From contig CALZCU010000031.1 of NCBI GenBank assembly GCA_945632055.1, positions 1 through 7,958 on the forward strand: DNA of 7,958 nucleotides. Direction: 5' to 3'. This document shows, piece after piece, positions 1-7,155 of the stretch. The translations under genes and the position numbers were made by a program. Each line of letters begins with the position of its first letter. The stretch's first letter is position 1. The notes beneath the pieces were generated by a model. It ran no database searches and was not told the DNA's origin. It was given only the letters and a program-made list of their open reading frames with translations. The stretch is from an uncultured Ruminococcus sp. GTDB lineage: Bacteria > Bacillota > Clostridia > Oscillospirales > Acutalibacteraceae.

Positions 1-1
1 C

Positions 2-1372
2 TATAAGGTAAGCGTCAAAAGGCGTGAAGGTACGGAAATCGTGGACGAGGTTTTCGACGGTTCAACGAAGATTACCTATAATGAGAACGGTGTTCCGATA
101 AGTCAGGAAAACCACGCTGAGTGCCCTATCCGTATGTCCTTTATTTCGGACAGCTCGAAGGAGCCTGTTGTGCTTGACCCGTCTGCGCTTGTTACGCAGT
201 ATGTTAAAAAGTATGACGCCGTGTATTCGACCGATGAAAACGGTGTTGCATACACACAGATTTCTGACGGATATTCGTTTTCCGACTACTATTTCGGAAC
301 AGGCAGACCGCTGTTCACGCTTAAGGGCACCGAGCCTGTTTCTGCCTCAATGGTAGTATGGCTTGAGGGAACAAGCGAGGTTGTTGACCAATACGCAGGT
401 CAGCCCATTTCAGTTGACATTGAACTTGAAAGTAACTGGACTGAAATGGACTATGTTGAATTTATCGACAACACACTCGGTGATGACGGATCAACAGAAA
501 GCGGACATTGGATTAACAGTGATAACAGCTGTATTGTTATTATGACATATAAGGATGTCGATGCAAGTACAGCCGAAAAGCCTGTTATGAAGTCTGTCGT
601 TATGAAGCAGGCTTTCGGCTCAACAACTGAGTGGAGTGCGCCGATACCGAAGAATGTTAAAACCGACATTTCGTTCTACCGATACAGCCTTACAAAGGAA
701 ACAATCTTCAACTCCTGGCACACACGAGTGGGTGTTAATACCTCTCTTTCCGAAAATAAAACCGCATTGGACTGGGCAAAGGCAATTGTTACAGAAAATG
801 GCTTGCAGGAATACAGAACTGCAAGCGGCACAGATGACGGCAATCTTGAGCATACCTACACTGCCCGCCGTGGTAACGGCTACGGATTTGTTGAAGATAA
901 CGATCGGGATTTGCAGAAAAAGCGTCTGTCACCCTGCGTAGGCTATTGGGGTACACCGCCTAAACAGCAGGAAACAACGGTTGCGCCGACAGAACAGACT
1001 ACTTCTCAGGGTGAAACAACTGCTCCCGCAACTACAGCTCCGCCGAGCGGAGACGAGGTAACTATCTCGCTGATTAAGCTCGAAACTATTAAGCCTTGGG
1101 TATTGCAGAATATTACCGCATCAGGATATACGCTCAATATGCAGCTTACCGACGGAACTCAGATTCCAATGGAGCTTGCACCCGATGAAACTAATATTTA
1201 TCAGATAACAAATCTTACAATTGCAAAAGGTAAAACGATTAAATACTTTGTATTGACTAAGTCAGGAAAAGATCCCAAGCCGCTGGCGCTTGATGCAATG
1301 GTTCAGATTACAAACAATCACAACATCATTTTCCAGATGCAGAATGACGATACAATCAAGAGAACAAGCTAA
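2..1372 (+). CDS. SipW-substrate-like surface protein, 5' end missing
   Basis: The frame is open from base 2, so the gene starts before the window; the GTG at 41 lacks a ribosome site and is unlikely to be the start. Numbering from that GTG, residues 1-135 look like the C-terminal part of a TasA/camelysin-like beta-sandwich, ending in a VVWLEG...YAGQPI segment common in clostridial SipW-exported proteins. Residues about 137-307 form a W/Y-rich module that begins VEFIDNT, contains ISFYRY and ends GYWGTP. Residues 308-339 are a Thr/Pro/Gln-rich linker, and 340-443 a small beta-rich C-terminal domain. There is no LPXTG, dockerin or C-terminal membrane segment. The same domain order is found in the first 500 residues of the next gene, so the two are paralogues. 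The lost N-terminus probably carried the same membrane signal. The exact role is unknown; extracellular matrix or adhesion protein is inferred. Confidence 0.8.
   Translation, partial: YKVSVKRREGTEIVDEVFDGSTKITYNENGVPISQENHAECPIRMSFISDSSKEPVVLDPSALVTQYVKKYDAVYSTDENGVAYTQISDGYSFSDYYFGTGRPLFTLKGTEPVSASMVVWLEGTSEVVDQYAGQPISVDIELESNWTEMDYVEFIDNTLGDDGSTESGHWINSDNSCIVIMTYKDVDASTAEKPVMKSVVMKQAFGSTTEWSAPIPKNVKTDISFYRYSLTKETIFNSWHTRVGVNTSLSENKTALDWAKAIVTENGLQEYRTASGTDDGNLEHTYTARRGNGYGFVEDNDRDLQKKRLSPCVGYWGTPPKQQETTVAPTEQTTSQGETTAPATTAPPSGDEVTISLIKLETIKPWVLQNITASGYTLNMQLTDGTQIPMELAPDETNIYQITNLTIAKGKTIKYFVLTKSGKDPKPLALDAMVQITNNHNIIFQMQNDDTIKRTS
446..955 (+). other. W-rich beta module, copy 1 (protein domain)
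   Basis: This segment encodes a module starting at VEFIDNT, with a W-containing strand, WSAPIP, the ISFYRY motif, an NSW, and a closing GYWGTP. The same order of landmarks recurs in the next gene at 2213-2587 and, shorter, at 5525-5833. The layout resembles the CBM26-like module at 4907-5221 (aromatic strand, W, VP turn, I-F-R strand, W, closing G-x-W), so a carbohydrate-binding fold is possible but not shown. This copy has an insertion between the FYRY and GYWG motifs compared with the others. Confidence 0.5.
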
Positions 1373-1375
1373 CGC

Positions 1376-1385
1376 AAAGGAGGTG
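1376..1385 (+). promoter_or_regulatory. Strong ribosome binding site of the 1480-residue gene
   Basis: AAAGGAGGTG is an almost perfect complement to the 16S 3' end and lies 5 bases before the ATG at 1391. It fixes that start and supports translational re-initiation 18 bases after the preceding stop codon. Confidence 0.9.
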
Positions 1386-1390
1386 TCACA

Positions 1391-4300
1391 ATGAAAGAAA
1401 AGCTGACAGCAATTAAAAAAGCTTTGTCAAAAAAGAATAACTCACGCTATGGCTGGATTATTTCAATTGTGGCACTCGTTGAGGTTGCAATGATTCTGCT
1501 CGTTTCGACCTATGCCTGGGTTGAAACAATTTCTTCAATCGAAATCACCAATTCTGCCGGCGCTGTTGACACTTACACTTACACCAACGCTTTAGTTGGC
1601 ACAGGCGAAGGCTATGCAGGTCAGCCGATTGACCTATCAAATTATTTCAAGGCGTCGGGCAATGTTCATATGGCTTCTGCTTCAAGTGCAAACGGAAAGG
1701 AATTTTTCTTTCCGCAGGTTGCAAAAACAGGCACGACAGAGCCTCGCTTCAGAAAAGGCGGTCTGAACGATAAGAATACCAATTATATCAGCTTTTCGTT
1801 CAAGGTTAAGGCAGTTAACACAGGTGCAGATTTCTATTTCGATAAAATACCTGCCTTTAAAATCGGCGATACCGAGGTAACAGATAATAAGGTGAGAATC
1901 GCACTCACTGTAGCAAACGAGGACGGAACAAACTCCGAAACAAGCATATATTCATATCGAAATGCACCTTCGGAAAGCGTAGTTGCGAATGTTGACGGCA
2001 CAATGGTTGCAACTTCTCCCGAAATCAAGCCTTTCTCAGAATACGCAAGTTACGAAAATCCTGATGTAAATACCCTGTTTTCCTTATTGATGGATCAAAC
2101 CAAGCTTGTAACCCTGACAGCGTGGCTTCAGGATCCCGATATGACTGCTGAGTATGCAGGAAAGCAGCTCACTTGCAGTAACTTCCAGATTGTTACGGGA
2201 GTTAAAAGCACAACAATCAACTTTGTTGACAGAACCTCTGCATTCAATTCATCGGATGCAAAAAAAACAACCTGGAATTGGGTAGGAAACGATGATGCTC
2301 TGATGTGGGTTAAGACCTCAAAAGGTGCTTTTAAGATGCAGAAGTCAGATACAGCGGCTGAACCGACCTGGACGCTGACTGTTCCGTCAGATAATTTAGG
2401 TTCATCATCAGATGATTTATATTTTTACAGAACTGCGAGTACTGTAACAGAAAATCCGCAGGATAATTATCACAATTTCTGGAAAACAACTTTGGGCGGA
2501 GCAGGAGCAACCGATGTGCCGACATACAAGGCATACGGAAACCTCAAGCCAAATTCTTCAAAGGAGGGCTACGGCACATGGGGCAGTCTGTGTGAGATTA
2601 AGGTCTTAGGCGACAAGGCTGAGAGCGTACTGCCTACTCCTACAGCAGAAACTCAAAATACTGCTACCCAAATCACCCTCAAAACTGCAAATGACGCATC
2701 CGTTGTTCCGATGAACTATAATGATGGTTATTGGAGAGTATATATTCCGAATGACGATAACTCAAAAGATCTGAAAATCAGCTTTTCTGATTATACAATA
2801 GACGCAGTTAACAGGGATACTTCCGAGATCGGCTCGACATATCGTGTAACATCTGCAAAGACGGGCTATTGGGAGCCTGCTTCAATTGTTGAGGTAAAAA
2901 TTGCAAGCGGTTACTCTGATATGGGAACTGTATCTGTTTCGGGCGGACCTGAAGGAGCTACAACAGTTAAGGTTACAAAGGGAACAACCGTTACTTTGAA
3001 GGCAACCCCTAACAATATAAAAGACCAAAACGAAAAATACGCTTTTGAGGGCTGGTATGAAGATGAGGCTTGCACAAAGCTCCTGTCGACAAACAGTGAA
3101 CAGCCTTATAAGGCAGCCGAAAAGAGTAAAACCTACACCTTCTACGCAAAATTTCAGTTTAATGTCACTCTTACTGCAACAACAGACAATGAAAAAGAGA
3201 ATAACGAGGGCGGCTCGGTTCAGATTAACAGCGGTACAGCTGCCGCAAAGGTTAATCTTCCTGTTAAGAAGGGCGGTTCTGTAACGCTCAAGGCTGTTCA
3301 GACTGCTGAGCAGGCAGAGGATTACACCTTTATGGGTTGGTATAACAGCAGTGGTGAATTGGCTACAGCTGAATTGGGCGAAACCGAAGCACAAAACGCT
3401 ACTGTAGAAATAACAAATCTTCAAATACCGATTAACCTGTTTGCAAAATTCCAGGTTAAGACATTTGTGCTTAAGGCTTATGCCGCAACAGATTCCAATC
3501 CCGGTGAGGGCGGCAACGCACAGGGCGGTACAGTAACATTTGAGCCTGAGGGTTCTGTTTCGGGCGCATACGCTGAGATTACCGCTACAAATAAGCAGAC
3601 AATTACTTACAAAGCAGTAGTAAAGGATCGTGACGGCTATGAGTTTTTAGGCTGGTATAAGGACGCAGCCTGCACACAGCTTCACACAAAAAATGCTACC
3701 TTTACTGCAAATAAGAGCACTGATCCAAAAACATATTACGCATTGTTCCAGCTTAAAAAGTATAATGCAACTGCACACGCTGTTACAAACGGTGTGAAGG
3801 ACAATGCAGACGGCGGTACGGTTATGGTTAAAACCGATGTCGGTACATCTGTTGCCGGTGCAACCGCAACACAGAAGATAACCCACGGTAAAGCGCCGAC
3901 CTTTACAGCAGCAGCCCAGAATGGCTACAGCTTTGTCGGCTGGTATGATTCAGATACCTTTAGCAACAAAGTATCTTCCAATCTGACATACACACCTGCA
4001 AACGGTGTAGGAGCAGATATTCAAGTTTACGCTGTGTTCAAGCAGAAATTCACCGTTTCGCTTACTGCAAAAACTGACGGTGTTGAAAGCTCAACAGGCG
4101 GTACTGTTCAGGCAGGCACAAAAACTGCAGGGGCAACATCAACCGAAACCGTTCTTTACGGAGATGACATAACAATCAAGGCTGCTCCTTCAAGTGCCGC
4201 TTATGTATTTATTGATTGGGAAGATGCAAACGGCGAATCTCAGGGCAGTGAAGCTACAAAGACCTACACAAATGTAAAGAGCAATATTACACTTTTTGCG

Positions 4301-5833
4301 AACTTCCAGAAAAAGACCTTTGAAATTAAAGCAATAGCTGTTACAGGGGGTACAGAGGGTAGTACAACAGGTGGTACGGTAGAGTTCACTTCACCTATTG
4401 CTTCTTCGGATGCTACCGCAACAGTCACTGTTGACTATAATGGCTCTGCATTCTTCAAAGCAAATGTCAAGGTTGATGACGGCTACGAATTTAAGGGTTG
4501 GTATTATAAGAAGGCAGATAATACCGAAGCACTGAAGTCTAATGAGCAAGAGTTCACTCTTAAAAATATTACCGACGATACCATTAAGACCTATTATGCC
4601 AAGTTTGACCTTAAGCAGTACACAGTTACGGCAACGGCCGTAACAACAGGTACGGCAACATCGGGCGGCGGTCAGGTTGTTCAGGTTGTCGACGGTATAG
4701 AGCAAACTCCGGGAGATACAATTAATGTCAACGGAGTTAAGCACGGCAGTCAGATTACTCTGAGAGCTAAGTCGACCTCGGGCGCAACCTTCCTCGGTTG
4801 GTTTGATGCAGAAACAGACGGCAATCGGCTTGCTGATACGGCAGATTACGAGTTTACTGTAACTGCACCCAAGCAGGTATATGCAAGGTTTGAGGTAACA
4901 GGAAAGACTATTTACTTTAAGCCTAATGACGGCTGGAAAGCCGCCAACGCAAGATTTGCAGCATATATGTGGGACGATACGGAATCTAAATGGTACGATT
5001 TGACAGATACTGACGGTGACGGTACATACAGCTTTACATCAGTAAACAGCTGGAGCAACATCATTTTTGCTCGAATGGATCCGGCAAAAACTGATAACAA
5101 TTGGGATAATAAATGGAGTCAGACAGGTAACCTTACTGTTCCGCCAGAAGATAATCCTTGTTATACAATCACCGGCGGTCCTGATAATAGTAATAACTCA
5201 ACAGGAACCTGGGGCACATATACACCTGCTGAATATGTATCTGTTAATCTGAACGCTGTGTATGTTGATACAAGCGGAGTTGCTCATCAGGGCTTCACCG
5301 GCGGTTCAATTAAGGTTGGAGACAATACATACACCCAAGCAACTGTTTTGAATTTAACCAAAAACAGCAGCTTTTCAGCCACCGCTACTGCTAACTCCGG
5401 CTACGAGTTCAATGGCTGGTACACAGACGCTGAATGTAGTAATTCTGTAGGAACAACATTAAGTAATGTTACCCTTGACAGCAACAAAACCTATTTTGCA
5501 AAGTTCAAGCAGACACCTGTTACCAATATTACAATAACCTTTATTGATAATACAACAAATAACTGGGCAAGTAAAGAGGGTAAGGTTTATCTGAAGGATA
5601 ATGTTACCGGAACGGTGTATAATTCAGCAGAAAACGGATATTTAAATCACCAGGCAACCTTTACAGTACCAAGTACTGTAACTAACATTACATTCTATCG
5701 ATATAAAGATGGCTATGATACTTCGGATCTTTGGAGTACAATAGAAGCAGGAGACAGAGGAGCAAAAACGAAGTATGCAATTGTTAGTGCGGATTGGGAT
5801 AAACCAATTACCGGAAGCTGGCAAGATAATTAA
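1391..5833 (+). CDS. Giant SipW-exported surface protein with InlB-type repeats and CBM26-like module
   Basis: This is a 1480-residue exported protein. Residues 1-21 are basic, 22-39 hydrophobic, and the segment ends in STYAW (39-43), the SipW-substrate motif; by analogy with TasA, cleavage is expected between Ala42 and Trp43. Residues 43-270 are a TasA/camelysin-like core (YAGQPIDLSNYF, then FSFKVKA, then LTAWLQDPD). Residues 275-399 are a W-rich module, and 424-499 a small beta module ending GYWEP. Seven InlB-type B-repeats follow (510-1168, with GWY/GWF near W555, 650, 755, 851, 943, 1037, 1137), then a CBM26-like module (1173-1277), an eighth B-repeat (W1343), and a last W-rich module (1379-1480). 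There is no LPXTG, SLH or dockerin. The gene is co-transcribed with its neighbours. B-repeats usually act as stalks or in surface interaction, and the CBM26-like part suggests alpha-glucan or other glycan binding. A matrix or adhesin role is inferred. Confidence 0.88.
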   Translation: MKEKLTAIKKALSKKNNSRYGWIISIVALVEVAMILLVSTYAWVETISSIEITNSAGAVDTYTYTNALVGTGEGYAGQPIDLSNYFKASGNVHMASASSANGKEFFFPQVAKTGTTEPRFRKGGLNDKNTNYISFSFKVKAVNTGADFYFDKIPAFKIGDTEVTDNKVRIALTVANEDGTNSETSIYSYRNAPSESVVANVDGTMVATSPEIKPFSEYASYENPDVNTLFSLLMDQTKLVTLTAWLQDPDMTAEYAGKQLTCSNFQIVTGVKSTTINFVDRTSAFNSSDAKKTTWNWVGNDDALMWVKTSKGAFKMQKSDTAAEPTWTLTVPSDNLGSSSDDLYFYRTASTVTENPQDNYHNFWKTTLGGAGATDVPTYKAYGNLKPNSSKEGYGTWGSLCEIKVLGDKAESVLPTPTAETQNTATQITLKTANDASVVPMNYNDGYWRVYIPNDDNSKDLKISFSDYTIDAVNRDTSEIGSTYRVTSAKTGYWEPASIVEVKIASGYSDMGTVSVSGGPEGATTVKVTKGTTVTLKATPNNIKDQNEKYAFEGWYEDEACTKLLSTNSEQPYKAAEKSKTYTFYAKFQFNVTLTATTDNEKENNEGGSVQINSGTAAAKVNLPVKKGGSVTLKAVQTAEQAEDYTFMGWYNSSGELATAELGETEAQNATVEITNLQIPINLFAKFQVKTFVLKAYAATDSNPGEGGNAQGGTVTFEPEGSVSGAYAEITATNKQTITYKAVVKDRDGYEFLGWYKDAACTQLHTKNATFTANKSTDPKTYYALFQLKKYNATAHAVTNGVKDNADGGTVMVKTDVGTSVAGATATQKITHGKAPTFTAAAQNGYSFVGWYDSDTFSNKVSSNLTYTPANGVGADIQVYAVFKQKFTVSLTAKTDGVESSTGGTVQAGTKTAGATSTETVLYGDDITIKAAPSSAAYVFIDWEDANGESQGSEATKTYTNVKSNITLFANFQKKTFEIKAIAVTGGTEGSTTGGTVEFTSPIASSDATATVTVDYNGSAFFKANVKVDDGYEFKGWYYKKADNTEALKSNEQEFTLKNITDDTIKTYYAKFDLKQYTVTATAVTTGTATSGGGQVVQVVDGIEQTPGDTINVNGVKHGSQITLRAKSTSGATFLGWFDAETDGNRLADTADYEFTVTAPKQVYARFEVTGKTIYFKPNDGWKAANARFAAYMWDDTESKWYDLTDTDGDGTYSFTSVNSWSNIIFARMDPAKTDNNWDNKWSQTGNLTVPPEDNPCYTITGGPDNSNNSTGTWGTYTPAEYVSVNLNAVYVDTSGVAHQGFTGGSIKVGDNTYTQATVLNLTKNSSFSATATANSGYEFNGWYTDAECSNSVGTTLSNVTLDSNKTYFAKFKQTPVTNITITFIDNTTNNWASKEGKVYLKDNVTGTVYNSAENGYLNHQATFTVPSTVTNITFYRYKDGYDTSDLWSTIEAGDRGAKTKYAIVSADWDKPITGSWQDN
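2213..2587 (+). other. W-rich beta module, copy 2 (protein domain)
   Basis: This segment encodes residues 275-399 of the giant protein: INFVDRT at the start, WNWVG, WTLTVP, LYFYR, an NFW, and the closing GTWG. The landmarks match copy 1 in the upstream gene (VEFIDNT, WSAPIP, ISFYRY, NSW, GYWG) in the same order. Both copies directly follow the TasA-like core strand LTAWLQ / VVWLEG and a YAG motif, so the whole core-plus-module block is duplicated between the two genes. Confidence 0.55.
2918..4897 (+). repeat. Seven tandem InlB-type B-repeats (protein level)
   Basis: Seven units each contain a GG(T/S)V or similar strand, a G-x-T/I strand, a (Y/F)-x-F-x-GWY core and a final YA-x-F(Q/K/D/E) strand. 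The central Trp codons lie at 3053, 3338, 3653, 3941, 4217, 4499 and 4799, giving spacings of 92 to 105 residues. This fits the InlB B-repeat / divergent InlB B-repeat superfamily but with longer units than the roughly 70 residues common in that family. Unit 5 is degenerate, with FIDWED in place of F-x-GWY. The repeats have diverged in DNA sequence, so this is not a recent tandem amplification. Confidence 0.85.
4907..5221 (+). other. CBM26-like putative starch-binding module (protein domain)
   Basis: Residues 1173-1277 begin TIYFKP, followed by GWKAANARFAAYMW, a KWYDLTD strand, the acidic turn DTDGDGTY, the NIIFARMDP strand, NNWDNKWSQT, LTVPPEDN and the closing GTWGTY. This landmark order is typical of modules resembling starch-binding family 26 that occur in gut Firmicutes and Bacteroides surface proteins and amylases. 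Several exposed Trp and Tyr residues could form a sugar platform. Ligand specificity cannot be read from the sequence. The module sits between B-repeats 7 and 8. Confidence 0.6.
5237..5509 (+). repeat. Eighth InlB-type B-repeat (protein level)
   Basis: This is one further unit with GGSI, a YEFNGWY core (Trp codon at 5417) and the closing YFAKF strand. Its Trp lies 206 residues after that of unit 7, about two repeat lengths, so the CBM26-like module occupies the place of one unit. Confidence 0.82.
5525..5833 (+). other. W-rich beta module, copy 3, C-terminal (protein domain)
   Basis: Residues 1379-1480 begin ITITFIDNTTNNW and contain FTVPS, then ITFYRYKDG, an LW and a closing GSW only four residues before the stop. 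FIDNT and FYRY are shared word for word with copy 1 in the first gene. The giant protein thus carries this module at both ends of its repeat stalk. Confidence 0.55.
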
Positions 5834-5840
5834 AATTTAA

Positions 5841-5847
5841 GGGGGTG
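5841..5847 (+). promoter_or_regulatory. Ribosome binding site of the 395-residue gene
   Basis: GGGGGTG lies 5 bases before the ATG at 5853 and 7 bases after the preceding stop codon. No promoter-like hexamers fit into the 19-base gap, so the gene is read from the upstream operon. Confidence 0.8.
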
Positions 5848-5852
5848 AAACC

Positions 5853-7040
5853 ATGAAAAAATTGAAGATTATTGTTGTTTCGTCACTTGCAGTAGTTCTC
5901 TGTCTGCTGTGCGCAACGACTACAACCTTTTCGTGGTTCACCCGAGATAAAAAAATGCAGGGCGACCGTTTAGGCTTGAATTTCAACTATGATATTTCAA
6001 CCGGAACAGGTGTAACAATGCGTACCTACACTTCGGTTGATGACGGTAAAACATATGTTGAAACTAACGAGATTACCGCTTTCTCCAATTCTGAAGGATT
6101 GGCGGCAGGAAACCGCAAATGCTACCGCACTGATTTAATTAATAACGGTACAGCCGCTCAGAGCGTTTCGCTCTATCTGTCAAAGCTGACAATGCCTGAG
6201 AATGTTTCAGGTAGCTTCTACCTCGGTGTAAACGGTCCTCTTAAAACCTATAAGAGCTATTACGGCGACAACGCAAAGACAATTCAAAAGAAAGAAAGCG
6301 TAATTAATCAAAAGAATGTATATGTCGGATTTAACACAAATCAGACCTATACACCTACGAATTATAAGGTTCATTGGTGGGATAATTCTAATACGAAATA
6401 CAACGGCGACAGCAGCGTTAGGGCTTATTTTTCGCCTAATAAAGAAGGCTCGTATGACAACCAAAAATACAATATGTCATATGCAACTATCCCTTGGGAG
6501 GCAAATGCGGTTAAGCTCAGACAAGGAGACACTTGGTACGGAAAAGACAACACCGATATAGCCACAAATAACATTATCTGCTTGTATCAAAGCGGTACGA
6601 ACAGCTTTGATACAATATACAAAGGCTCTGGCGTAGCCGCAGGAATAGAAAAATTCTATTCTTCAGCCAATGTAACGCAAGGCAATACAATTAACCTTGC
6701 CGCTACTGCACAGGGTACGGTGACATATTCCTCGTCTAACACAAGCGTTGCAACGGTTGCATCAGACGGCACCGTAACTGCTTTAAAAGCCGGCTCTGCG
6801 ATAATTACAGTAACATCAGAAGGTTTCTACGGAGATAAACTTACCGCAACTTGTTCGCTGTCAGTTCCGAGTGCTCAGGGCAACACAAAAAATGATGTTC
6901 CCGTTGTGACCAATGTAAAGGTTCCCGGAGTGTATGCAGACAATGAGCCCGGAATTGTGTCGGTGTATTGGTTCATCAAGAACGATTCATCAACAGGTCC
7001 GCTCACATATACAATTGATGACCTTTATCTCACACTTTAA
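5853..7040 (+). CDS. SipW-dependent TasA-like protein with Big_2 domain
   Basis: This is a 395-residue exported protein. A short basic start (MKKLK) and hydrophobic residues 6-21 lead into TTTTFSWFTR (22-31), close to the SipW-substrate consensus; cleavage is expected near Ser27/Trp28. The AGNRKCYRTDLINNGT...VSLYL segment (85-109) has the look of the TasA/camelysin core, where a loop precedes a strand with an N-G-T turn. A W-rich middle part (HWW at 174-176, IPWEA, TWYG) may be a distant relative of the W-rich modules upstream. Residues 278-338 are a Big_2 Ig-like domain (YSSSNTSVATVASDGTVTAL, then AGSAIITVTS). The last 45 residues, with VSVYWFIKND, return to a TasA-like strand pattern, so the Big_2 domain looks inserted. 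No cell-wall anchor is seen. It is the last gene before the terminator. A fibre or matrix subunit is a reasonable guess, not proven. Confidence 0.82.
   Translation: MKKLKIIVVSSLAVVLCLLCATTTTFSWFTRDKKMQGDRLGLNFNYDISTGTGVTMRTYTSVDDGKTYVETNEITAFSNSEGLAAGNRKCYRTDLINNGTAAQSVSLYLSKLTMPENVSGSFYLGVNGPLKTYKSYYGDNAKTIQKKESVINQKNVYVGFNTNQTYTPTNYKVHWWDNSNTKYNGDSSVRAYFSPNKEGSYDNQKYNMSYATIPWEANAVKLRQGDTWYGKDNTDIATNNIICLYQSGTNSFDTIYKGSGVAAGIEKFYSSANVTQGNTINLAATAQGTVTYSSSNTSVATVASDGTVTALKAGSAIITVTSEGFYGDKLTATCSLSVPSAQGNTKNDVPVVTNVKVPGVYADNEPGIVSVYWFIKNDSSTGPLTYTIDDLYLTL
6684..6866 (+). other. Big_2 Ig-like domain (protein domain)
   Basis: Residues 278-338 carry the signature order of bacterial Ig-like group 2: an S-S-N-x-S-V-A-T-V strand, DGTVTALKAG turn and an A-I-I-T-V-T strand, closing with CSLSV. 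Big_2 domains are frequent in extracellular adhesins. Confidence 0.85.
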
Positions 7041-7053
7041 TACAAGATTTAAA

Positions 7054-7088
7054 AAAAGGGTTGCCTTTGCAGCCCTTTTAATTTTATT
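7054..7088 (+). terminator. Intrinsic terminator of the surface-protein operon
   Basis: The arms AAAAGGGTTGC (7054-7064) and GCAGCCCTTTT (7069-7079) pair over 11 positions with one G-U wobble around a CTTT loop and are followed by a T-rich tail (ATTTTATTT). It starts 14 bases after the stop of the 395-residue gene. It separates the three surface-protein genes from the signal peptidase gene. Confidence 0.88.
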
Positions 7089-7108
7089 TGAAAAAATATA
7101 TTCTTGGT

Positions 7109-7152
7109 GTTCATACTAATTTCAGATTAATGTCAGATAGATTTCAGGTTAT
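7109..7152 (+). repeat. Four tandem 11-base direct repeats, likely operator
   Basis: Four adjacent units with an exact 11-base period: GTTCATACTAA, TTTCAGATTAA, TGTCAGATAGA and TTTCAGGTTAT. All share T-C-A at positions 3 to 5. The period equals one helical turn, as in binding arrays of OmpR/PhoB-family response regulators (the pho box is the best-known case). The array runs into the TATAAT box, so a bound regulator would contact or block RNA polymerase. The regulator is not in the window. Confidence 0.6.
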
Positions 7153-7155
7153 AAT
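7127..7155 (+). promoter_or_regulatory. Promoter of the signal peptidase gene
   Basis: A perfect TATAAT (7150-7155) lies 25 bases before the ATG at 7180. The element at the 17-base spacing is TTAATG (7127-7132), a poor match to TTGACA. A perfect -10 with a weak -35 inside a direct-repeat array is the usual shape of an activator-dependent promoter. Transcription would start near 7162, giving a leader of about 18 bases. Confidence 0.68.

Noticed and set aside
41..43. GTG as the start codon of the first gene
   Set aside because: There is no ribosome site upstream, no signal sequence follows it, and the frame stays open back to base 2, with the core domain already under way.
962..1057. Thr-rich linker as sign of a cellulosomal dockerin protein
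   Set aside because: The domain after the linker has no duplicated calcium-binding D-x-N/D-x-D loops and no dockerin helices.
2882..3424. Minus-strand reading frame of 180 codons
   Set aside because: It lies entirely opposite the B-repeat region of the giant gene, has no plausible ribosome site, and its product is Cys- and Ser-rich without domain character.
2918..5509. Tandem DNA repeat, CRISPR or recombination array
   Set aside because: The periodicity is only at protein level; the DNA of the units has diverged, there are no spacers, and the frame is open throughout.
5900..5925. Possible lipoprotein signal (LCLLC) in the 395-residue protein
   Set aside because: The residue before Cys20 is Leu, not Gly, Ala or Ser, and the following TTTTFSWFT motif fits a SipW substrate better.
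6934..7119. Small gene across the end of the 395-residue gene and the terminator
   Set aside because: It would run through the terminator hairpin, has no ribosome site and is out of frame with a well-supported gene.
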